Origin: Synergistaceae bacterium UBA4088
GTDB taxonomy: Bacteria > Synergistota > Synergistia > Synergistales > Thermovirgaceae
DNA length: 7,277 nucleotides
Assembly: GCA_002382605.1 (NCBI GenBank)
Contig: DFYG01000136.1
Span: 28,706 to 35,982, forward strand
Reading direction: 5' to 3'
Part shown: positions 1 through 7,277 of the stretch, one piece after another
Layout: each line of letters begins with the position of its first letter
Position numbering within the stretch: the first letter of the stretch is position 1
The notes under the pieces: generated by a model
Seen by the model: the letters and a program-made list of their open reading frames with translations, nothing else
What the model was told of the DNA's origin: nothing
The model's database searches: none
Program-made: the position numbers and the translations under genes

Positions 1-773
1 AAAAGATCCGCCAGTCGCGCCACCGGGTTGATTCGGCCGAGGTGGAGATATCGGAATCCGTGGATATGTGGGAGGATCGTTTCCCCTATCCCGGCAACGG
101 GAACGTCGACACGAAGGATTACGAACGTATCCGCCGCATCGTGAGGGAGATGGAAAAAAACCTGAGGGAGATCGGAGATTTTGACATCGGGGTTCTCTCC
201 GAGGACACATCTCTCACTGAAAGGCTTTCATTTCTCGGGGAACAGTTGAGCGATATAGGGGGAGGCATCGACGAACTGAGGAAGCTTATTGACGAGACCG
301 ACAGACAGGCAGGAGAGCTGTTCACGGCCTCGCTCAAGGAGATAGACAAGCGCTTCTGTTCTCTTTTCCAGAGACTTTTCGGCGGGGGCGAGGCGCATCT
401 GAAGCTGTCTGACGAGGGGCTCGTCTGGGATGCGGGGGTCGACGTGATCGCACGCCCCCCCGGCAAACGACCCCAGCACCTCGCGCAGCTATCCGGCGGA
501 GAGCAGTCTCTCTCGGCGATATCACTTCTCTTCGCGGCGATGGAGGTGGCGGGGGTACCGCTGGCGGTTCTTGACGAGGTAGATGCGTCGCTCGACGAGG
601 TCAACCTCCGGCGGTTCTCCGATCTGGCCAGGGAGTACTCTCAATCCATGCAGCTGATCTGTATGACACACAGGCGGGCCACGATGGAGAGGGCGGATCT
701 TATGTACGGGGTAACGATGTCGGAGCCGGGGCTCTCACAGGTCGTAGGAGTCAGGCTCGAGGACTGGGACTGA
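1..773 (+). CDS. smc: Chromosome segregation protein SMC, C-terminal part (5' end outside window)
   Basis: This is the end of an SMC ATPase, which forms a rod-shaped dimer that loads on DNA with ScpA/ScpB and organises and segregates the chromosome. The frame is open from base 3 with no stop upstream. The GTG at 42 is therefore only an internal Val codon and the gene is cut by the window edge. Counting from that Val, the rest of the coiled coil returns through about residue 105. The head follows: a QRLFGGGEAHL stretch (110-120), the ABC signature LSGGEQS (150-156), Walker B with the catalytic Glu in VLDEVD (176-181), the D-loop SLDE and the switch His in THRR (His210). The Walker A half lies off the window. 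The usual hinge-to-head GPVN motif reads GDFD here, and the signature is followed by QS rather than the usual KAL or RAL. Its stop shares one base with the next start. A RecN or Rad50 assignment fits less well because of the FGGGEAHL and VTMSEPG regions. Confidence 0.93.
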   Translation, partial: KIRQSRHRVDSAEVEISESVDMWEDRFPYPGNGNVDTKDYERIRRIVREMEKNLREIGDFDIGVLSEDTSLTERLSFLGEQLSDIGGGIDELRKLIDETDRQAGELFTASLKEIDKRFCSLFQRLFGGGEAHLKLSDEGLVWDAGVDVIARPPGKRPQHLAQLSGGEQSLSAISLLFAAMEVAGVPLAVLDEVDASLDEVNLRRFSDLAREYSQSMQLICMTHRRATMERADLMYGVTMSEPGLSQVVGVRLEDWD

Positions 774-1510
774 TGAGGACGACGAGGGATGCGATACTTT
801 ACGGGGAATTGATCCTGGATCAGCCGGTCGACGGTCCAAGGGTCAGTGTGGACACCGTTCTTCTGTCCTCCTACGTAAAAGTCCGCGGAAGCGAAAAAGT
901 CATAGAGCTCGGATCCGCGCATGGGGCGATCTCCCTCCTGCTTGCAAGGAGGTTCCCATCCGCTGTGATAGAAGGACTGGAAATACAGCCCGGGCTGGTC
1001 GCCATGGCGAGGAGGAACGCAACCCGGAACGGACTGCAGGAAAGGGTCTCGTTCCGTGAAGGGGACCTGAAAAGTGTCAGGGAGTTCTATCCTGCGCAGT
1101 CATTCAACGCGGTTGTCGTCAACCCTCCCTATGACGAAGCTGCAAGAAGCCGTCACAGCCCCAGGGAATCCGAAGCCGTAGCAAGACACGGGACCCGGTG
1201 CACACTCGAAGATGTCATACGTGCGGCGAAATATCTTCTTGCAAACAGAGGGAAGCTGTTCCTGGTCCTGAGGGCAAAGAGAGCGGCGGAGCTTCTTTCC
1301 ATGCTTTCCTGCGAACATATTGAGCCGAAACGTATCCGCCCGGTCTACCCTTCACCGGGGAGGGAGGCTTCCGTGATCCTTGTGCAGGCTACCAGGGCCG
1401 CCGGAAAAGGGACTATCCTGGAATCCCCGCTCTTCATCCAGGATGCGTTCGGCAAATACACACCGGAGCTTCTTGCAGCCTACGATACCGGAGCCCCCAA
1501 ATGCCCCTGA
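773..1510 (+). CDS. trmN6: tRNA1(Val) (adenine37-N6)-methyltransferase-like protein (TrmN6/YabB family)
   Basis: A class I SAM-dependent methyltransferase of 245 residues, close to the family's usual size of about 245-250. E. coli TrmN6 (YfiC) puts N6-methyl on A37 of tRNA1(Val); YabB is the Bacillus relative. The SAM-binding motif I is VIELGSAHGAIS (43-54), followed by an acidic strand end (EGLE, 67-70). The catalytic NPPY motif, typical of amino-group adenine methylation, is at 117-120 after VVV. The later stretch ARHGTRCTLEDVIRAAKYLL (137-156) and the C-terminal KYTPELLAAY (228-237) are characteristic of this family rather than of RsmC or HemK. The ATG start overlaps the smc stop by one base (TGATG), with GAGG at 759-762 as a possible ribosome site. 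The 3' end overlaps rsmI by 10 bases, and yabB next to rsmI is a known arrangement in Firmicutes. Family membership is firm; the exact tRNA substrate is inferred. Confidence 0.87.
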   Translation: MRTTRDAILYGELILDQPVDGPRVSVDTVLLSSYVKVRGSEKVIELGSAHGAISLLLARRFPSAVIEGLEIQPGLVAMARRNATRNGLQERVSFREGDLKSVREFYPAQSFNAVVVNPPYDEAARSRHSPRESEAVARHGTRCTLEDVIRAAKYLLANRGKLFLVLRAKRAAELLSMLSCEHIEPKRIRPVYPSPGREASVILVQATRAAGKGTILESPLFIQDAFGKYTPELLAAYDTGAPKCP

Positions 1511-2337
1511 TAGTCGTTCCGACCCCGGTCGGTAACATGGAGGATATAACCCTGAGGGCACTGCGGGTCCTCCGCGAGGCCGATATCATTGCCTGCGAGG
1601 ACACCCGCAGAACAAAAAAGATACTGGGCAGGTACAACATAAGGACACCGCTTGTTTCCTGTCACGCCTTCAACGAGAAGGAGCGTGCAGGGATCCTGCT
1701 CGAAAGGATCGTACGGGGTGAAACAGTGGCCCTTGTCTCCGATGCCGGGACCCCCGGAATATCCGACCCCGGTTTCGAGATGATCCGGCGCGCGCGGGAG
1801 GCAGATCTTCCCATCGACGTTCTGCCGGGTGCTACGGCCTTAGTCCCCGCACTCCTGCTATCGGGATTCCCGCCCCAGCCCTTTTTCTTCGAAGGATTCC
1901 TTCCAAAAAGGAAGGGAGACAGGCGCAGGCGGATAGAATATTTTCGCTCCCTGGAAGGGTGCGTGTTGCTGTATCTCTCCCCCCATGGCGCTGAATCAGT
2001 GATAATGGATATTATTGATATCCTGGGAGACAGGGAATGCGCCCTTGTCAGGGAGATCTCCAAGGTCTTCCAGGAGAGTATTACCGGGACTCTGTCTTCG
2101 ATCCACGACCGTATCAGGGACGGCACCGCAAAGGGCGAGATGGTCCTCGTACTCGGGCCTGCCGCAGCCGTAGATGATCCGTCCGGGGCCGGATGGGAGG
2201 TTGAGGCTGATCGCCTCCGTGATGATGGGCTCACGGACAGGGAGGTTGTCAGGAAAGTTTCTGGAGAGTATGGTATTGCGAAAAATACTGTCAAGCGGTT
2301 CCTCTTGAGCAAGGAGCGCGACAAGGAGGTATTTTGA
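1501..2337 (+). CDS. rsmI: 16S rRNA (cytidine1402-2'-O)-methyltransferase RsmI
   Basis: RsmI is a tetrapyrrole-methylase-fold enzyme that adds the 2'-O-methyl of m4Cm1402 in the 16S rRNA P site, with RsmH adding the N4-methyl. The 278 residues match the usual length. Visible family motifs are PTPVGNMEDITLRAL (7-21), ACEDTRRTKK (31-40), SDAGTPGISDPG (80-91), LPGATALVPALLLSGFP (108-124), FEGFLP (130-135) and KGEMVLVLG (211-219). A C-terminal helix-turn-helix-like tail follows (about 235-272, LTDREVVRKVSGEYGIAKNT). Two normally conserved spots differ: the family YESPHR reads YLSPHG (158-163), and RELTK reads REISK (184-188). The ATG sits inside the end of trmN6, with GGAG at 1490-1493 seven bases upstream, so translational coupling is likely. 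The frame is intact throughout. An ordinary tetrapyrrole (cobalt-precorrin) methylase is ruled out by the PTPVGN and SDAGTPGISDPG pair. Confidence 0.96.
   Translation: MPLIVVPTPVGNMEDITLRALRVLREADIIACEDTRRTKKILGRYNIRTPLVSCHAFNEKERAGILLERIVRGETVALVSDAGTPGISDPGFEMIRRAREADLPIDVLPGATALVPALLLSGFPPQPFFFEGFLPKRKGDRRRRIEYFRSLEGCVLLYLSPHGAESVIMDIIDILGDRECALVREISKVFQESITGTLSSIHDRIRDGTAKGEMVLVLGPAAAVDDPSGAGWEVEADRLRDDGLTDREVVRKVSGEYGIAKNTVKRFLLSKERDKEVF
2323..2330 (+). promoter_or_regulatory. Strong Shine-Dalgarno of metG, inside the 3' end of rsmI
   Basis: AAGGAGGT is an essentially full match to the anti-Shine-Dalgarno. It lies 9 bases before the ATG at 2340 but only 3 bases before the in-frame TTG at 2334. 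The spacing decides the start: ATG 2340, not TTG 2334. The site is within the last codons of rsmI, so ribosomes finishing rsmI would uncover or hand over to metG. Confidence 0.88.
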
Positions 2338-2339
2338 AA

Positions 2340-4274
2340 ATGCAGGGAAAGTATTTCTATATCACCACCCCGATATATTACGTCAACGATGTTCCTCATA
2401 TCGGACACGCCTACACGACCATTGCTTCGGATGTCATGGCCCGCTACAAGCGAATGCGCGGCTTCGAGGTCATGTTCTCGACCGGGACCGATGAGCACGG
2501 CCAGAAGATACAGCAGTCCGCCGATGCCCGGGGGGTCACAGCACAGCAGCTGGTCGATTCCGTCATGGTAAACTTCCGCAGGCTCTGGGATGTGCTCGGG
2601 ATAACCAACACCGACTTTATCCGCACCACAGAGGCAAGACACGAAAGAGTTGTACAGTATATTTTCAGCAAACTCATGGAGCAGGGTGATATATACAAAG
2701 GCTCATACGAGGGGTGGTACTGCGTCCCCTGCGAGACCTATTTCCCCGAGAGCCAGATCGGGGAGGGGAGGGTCTGTCCCGATTGCGGCCGCCCTCTCCA
2801 GAACATGACAGAAGAGAGCTACTTCTTCCGCATGTCCCGCTACGAGAAGCCGCTCCTGGATTACTACGAGAAGAACCCCGCCGCCATCCTTCCCCAGTCC
2901 CGCTACAATGAGGTCATCAGCTTCATAAGGAGCGGACTCAGGGACCAGTCAATATCGCGCACGAGCGTGACATGGGGTGTGCCACTTCCCGGGGACGAAG
3001 CGCACGTAATATACGTATGGTTCGACGCCCTCATAAACTACCTTACAGTTTGCGGCTACCCTGACAACGCTGACTGTATGGGTAAGTTCTGGCCCGTAGT
3101 CAACCATATCATGGCAAAGGACATAATCAGATTCCACTGCGTAGTGTGGCCCGCCATGCTCCTTGCGCTCGGACTCACCCCGCCGGCGACGGTCTTTTCG
3201 CATGGATGGTGGACGGTCGAGGGGGAGAAGATGTCAAAGTCCCGGGGCAATGTCGTTGATCCCTTCGAAATGGCCGATATTTACGGTGTTGATGCTTTCA
3301 GATACTTCCTGATGAGGGAGATACCGTTCGGGTCCGACGGAGACTTCTCTGAGAAGGCCCTGGCGGGCAGGATAAACTCGGACCTGGCCAACGATCTGGG
3401 CAACCTGCTCAACCGTACCCTCCAGATGATCAACAGTTTTTCTCAAGGGATGATCCCGCTTCCGTCATCATCACCTTCGGATCTCGACAGAGAGATGGAG
3501 AGGCTCGCCCTTTCCACAAGGAGCATCTTCCTGACAAAGATGGACTCCTACTCCTTCGACGAGGCTCTCAAGGAAGTCTGGGCTCTTGTAAGGAGGGGCA
3601 ACAAGTATATTGACGAGACGATGCCCTGGAAACTCGGCAAGGAGAAGAATGCGGAGCGGCTGGATCCAGTCCTTTACACTCTATGCGAGATGCTCAGAAT
3701 GACCGCGGTGATGATAGCCCCGTTCATGCCGCACACTGCCGCCGAACTATTCGCCCAGCTGGGTTTCGAGGGTGATCCATCAACGCTGTGTCTTGATTCC
3801 CTGGAGTGGGGACAGATCCCGGCCGGATGCAAGGTCAACAAGATGGATGTACTCTTCCCGAGGATCGACATGAAGGAGTGGGAAAGACTGAAGACGGAGA
3901 GAGACGCGAAGAAGAACGCCACTCCCGACCCGGGGGATCACGAGGAAGAGATCACGATCGAGGATTTCCGCAAGATAGAGTTCCGGGTTGCCAAAGTTCT
4001 GAAGGCCGAACCCATCCCGAAGGCGGATAAACTCTTCCGGATCGAACTTGATCTTGGTTACGAGAGAAGGACCATCGTATCAGGGATCAGGGATTTCTGT
4101 TCGGCGGAGGATCTGGAGGGAAAGTCCATAATCGTCGTCTGCAACCTCAAACCGGCAAAGTTGAGGGGCGTGTCGAGCAACGGGATGCTTCTTGCGGCTG
4201 AAACCGCTGACGGCAAGGATCTGGCCCTCCTGACCACAGACAGGGATATTGCGCCAGGATCCAGGGTCCACTGA
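2340..4274 (+). CDS. metG: Methionyl-tRNA synthetase with C-terminal Trbp111-type tRNA-binding domain
   Basis: A class I cytosolic synthetase that charges initiator and elongator tRNA-Met with methionine using ATP. From the ATG at 2340 the protein has 644 residues, typical for the long form. The N-terminal TTPIYYVNDVPHIGHAY carries the HIGH motif (20-23), followed by FSTGTDEHG (46-54). The connective insert has a four-cysteine zinc knuckle (Cys128, Cys131, Cys146, Cys149: YCVPC and CPDCG). VWFDALINYL (226-235) and KMSKS (297-301) complete the active site. The helical anticodon domain shows NDLGNLLNR (351-359) and PWKL (Trp430), where family members read the CAU anticodon. A charged linker (about 508-536) joins it to an OB-fold domain (about 537-644; FRKIEFRVAKVLKAE, then NLKPAKLRGVSSNGM) that dimerises the enzyme and helps bind tRNA. 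It begins 2 bases after rsmI and is the last gene before a terminator. I see no T-box leader. Confidence 0.97.
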   Translation: MQGKYFYITTPIYYVNDVPHIGHAYTTIASDVMARYKRMRGFEVMFSTGTDEHGQKIQQSADARGVTAQQLVDSVMVNFRRLWDVLGITNTDFIRTTEARHERVVQYIFSKLMEQGDIYKGSYEGWYCVPCETYFPESQIGEGRVCPDCGRPLQNMTEESYFFRMSRYEKPLLDYYEKNPAAILPQSRYNEVISFIRSGLRDQSISRTSVTWGVPLPGDEAHVIYVWFDALINYLTVCGYPDNADCMGKFWPVVNHIMAKDIIRFHCVVWPAMLLALGLTPPATVFSHGWWTVEGEKMSKSRGNVVDPFEMADIYGVDAFRYFLMREIPFGSDGDFSEKALAGRINSDLANDLGNLLNRTLQMINSFSQGMIPLPSSSPSDLDREMERLALSTRSIFLTKMDSYSFDEALKEVWALVRRGNKYIDETMPWKLGKEKNAERLDPVLYTLCEMLRMTAVMIAPFMPHTAAELFAQLGFEGDPSTLCLDSLEWGQIPAGCKVNKMDVLFPRIDMKEWERLKTERDAKKNATPDPGDHEEEITIEDFRKIEFRVAKVLKAEPIPKADKLFRIELDLGYERRTIVSGIRDFCSAEDLEGKSIIVVCNLKPAKLRGVSSNGMLLAAETADGKDLALLTTDRDIAPGSRVH

Positions 4275-4302
4275 TCATATTTACCACGGAAAAGAGACAG
4301 CG

Positions 4303-4328
4303 GGGCCGGAGGGTTTCCGGCCCTTTTT
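4303..4328 (+). terminator. Intrinsic terminator after metG
   Basis: A perfect 8-bp GC-rich stem (GGGCCGGA at 4303-4310 with TCCGGCCC at 4316-4323) closes a 5-base loop (4311-4315). It is followed at once by five T (4324-4328). The hairpin starts 28 bases after the metG stop and ends 24 bases before tatD, in the only sizeable gap of the window. It should end the smc-trmN6-rsmI-metG transcript, at least in part. On the opposite strand the stem lacks a T-tract, so it looks one-directional. Confidence 0.85.
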
Positions 4329-4341
4329 GATCTTCTGGAAC

Positions 4342-4346
4342 GGAGG
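4342..4346 (+). promoter_or_regulatory. Ribosome binding site of tatD
   Basis: GGAGG lies 6 bases before the ATG at 4353. It follows the terminator, so it would be free of the hairpin in any transcript reading through. It supports the ATG start, which places the metal-binding DTHCHL motif at residues 6-11 as expected for the family. Confidence 0.8.
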
Positions 4347-4352
4347 ATTAGA

Positions 4353-5135
4353 ATGGAAAGGCTCGTTGACACACACTGCCATCTGGCAATGGAGGACTTT
4401 GCGAATGATCTCGCGGAGACTCTCGAAAGAGCGCGTCTTGCGGGAGTTGAAAAGATGCTGATAGTCGGTTCTGACGAAAAGGGCAGCCTGGATGCCTTTG
4501 ATCTCGTCAGCCGCGAGAGTTCTTCGAGACTTTTTGCGGCGGTCGGGATACACCCGCATGACTCCTCCTCGGCCTCGGACGGGATACCGGACAGTGTTTC
4601 AGAACTCGCGAGGCATCCGATTGTCGTCGCAGTGGGAGAGACGGGACTTGACTATTTTTACGACCACTCCCCCCGGGAAGTGCAGAAAGAAGTTTTCGCG
4701 CTTCACATAGCGTTGGCCAGGGAGTGTGCAAAGCCTCTTGTGGTACACGTGCGAGACGCCTACGATGATGCGATGGAAATTCTCCGCAAGGAGAAGACCC
4801 ATGATCGTGGAGGGGTCATACACTGCTTCTCCGGAGAGATGCATCATGCCCTGGCAGCCATCGACCTGGGGTTCTACATCTCATTCGCGGGACCTCTGTC
4901 CTATCCCGGGAACGAGACCCTCCGGAAGATCGCCGCCGGACTTCCGCTTGAACGGATCCTTTGCGAAACCGACTCCCCCTATCTGTCTCCGCAGCCCAAA
5001 AGGGGTAAGAGAAACGAACCCGCCAACGTCCGCTTTGTCTATGAGGAACTGGCCAGGGTCAGGGGTATATCCGCTCAGGCATGTGCCGAGACCGTCCGGG
5101 ATAACGCATCCCGGCTCTTCGGATGGGGTGGATAG
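4353..5135 (+). CDS. tatD: TatD-family metal-dependent hydrolase (DNase)
   Basis: A TIM-barrel amidohydrolase-type nuclease of 260 residues, the normal size for TatD, YcfH or YabD. Relatives are magnesium-dependent DNases with 3'-5' exonuclease activity on damaged or single-stranded DNA; the natural role is less certain than the fold. All expected metal ligands are visible: His8 and His10 in DTHCHL, Glu96 in VGETGLDY, His132 in LVVHVRDA, His157 in VIHCFSG and Asp207 in CETDSPYL. The VGIHPHD motif (64-70) is also present. It follows metG, as yabD follows metS in Bacillus, but here a terminator separates the two. tgt begins 3 bases after its stop, so the two are almost surely cotranscribed. Nothing is truncated. 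The cellular substrate cannot be told from sequence, and the name does not imply involvement in Tat secretion. Confidence 0.94.
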   Translation: MERLVDTHCHLAMEDFANDLAETLERARLAGVEKMLIVGSDEKGSLDAFDLVSRESSSRLFAAVGIHPHDSSSASDGIPDSVSELARHPIVVAVGETGLDYFYDHSPREVQKEVFALHIALARECAKPLVVHVRDAYDDAMEILRKEKTHDRGGVIHCFSGEMHHALAAIDLGFYISFAGPLSYPGNETLRKIAAGLPLERILCETDSPYLSPQPKRGKRNEPANVRFVYEELARVRGISAQACAETVRDNASRLFGWGG

Positions 5136-7246
<2,111 letters not shown>

Positions 7247-7255
<9 letters not shown>

Positions 7256-7277
7256 ATCGTGAATCGTGGATCGTAAA
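7247..7277 (+). repeat. Heptanucleotide tandem repeat, consensus RRATCGT, continuing past the window
   Basis: Four consecutive 7-base units are seen: GAATCGT (7247-7253), AAATCGT (7254-7260), GAATCGT (7261-7267) and GGATCGT (7268-7274), then AAA as the probable start of a fifth. The ATCGT core is invariant and the first two bases vary among purines. Unit 1 codes for the final Glu-Ser of sua5, and the TAA stop spans units 1 and 2. Heptamer tandem repeats of this general kind (STRR) are known in heterocystous cyanobacteria; whether this one belongs to any described family cannot be told here. The full extent is unknown because the window ends. Confidence 0.8.

Noticed and set aside
42..44. GTG as the start of the first gene
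   Set aside because: The frame stays open to the window edge, and the protein is clearly the C-terminal portion of a much longer SMC.
810..822. Near-palindrome TGATCCTGGATCA in the start of trmN6
   Set aside because: It is a single short palindrome inside coding sequence, with no second copy or operator context noticed.
2007..2023. Inverted repeat GGATAT-TATTG-ATATCC inside rsmI
   Set aside because: The arms are only 6 bp, within a coding stretch rich in Ile and Asp codons (GAT, ATT, ATA). There is no T-tract or nearby regulatory context, so chance is the simplest reading.
2334..2336. TTG as the start of metG
   Set aside because: It is only 3 bases from the Shine-Dalgarno, while ATG at 2340 has 9-base spacing and fits the usual N-terminus of MetRS.
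1662..2642. A 326-codon open frame on the minus strand across rsmI and metG
   Set aside because: It lies wholly antisense to two genes with unmistakable family motifs. Its translation is Ser/Arg/Pro-rich with no recognisable domain, as expected for a shadow frame in GC-rich DNA.
4249..4281. Possible promoter (TTGCGC, then CATATT) near the metG stop
   Set aside because: The spacing is about 21 bases and both boxes match the consensus poorly. It also lies upstream of the terminator, so it would not bypass it.

Overview
This window holds seven protein genes, all on the + strand. They are packed almost end to end, in the order smc (3' part only), trmN6/yabB-like, rsmI, metG, tatD, tgt, sua5. Base composition is moderately GC-rich by eye, and AGG (Arg) and ATA (Ile) codons are used freely. 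No single marker fixes the taxon. The protein character, the smc C-terminus directly upstream of trmN6-rsmI-metG, and the codon style suggest an anaerobic bacterium, and I tentatively think of Synergistota. That assignment is an impression, not a demonstrated result.

Region 1 (1-4274) reads as one transcription unit. smc and trmN6 overlap by one base (TGATG). trmN6 and rsmI overlap by 10 bases. rsmI and metG are two bases apart, with the metG Shine-Dalgarno inside the last codons of rsmI. The unit ends at a clear intrinsic terminator (4303-4328). This lies in the only gap of any size, 78 bases between metG and tatD.

Region 2 (4353-7255) is a second tight group: tatD, tgt (3-base gap) and sua5 (4-base GTGA overlap). 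I see no convincing promoter for it, so it is probably served by terminator read-through or by a promoter hidden upstream.

Most of the genes concern translation. RsmI methylates 16S rRNA and MetRS charges initiator and elongator tRNA-Met. The TrmN6-like enzyme (A37), Tgt (queuosine at position 34) and Sua5 (t6A at position 37) all act on tRNA anticodon loops. SMC (chromosome condensation) and TatD (a metal-dependent nuclease) are the exceptions. All the intact enzymes keep the family catalytic motifs I could check, apart from some diverged residues in RsmI.

The least ordinary feature is at the right edge: a 7-bp tandem repeat (consensus RRATCGT, four units) that begins inside the last codons of sua5, supplies its stop codon, and runs out of the window. 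No mobile element, CRISPR array, RNA gene or clearly novel system was found.
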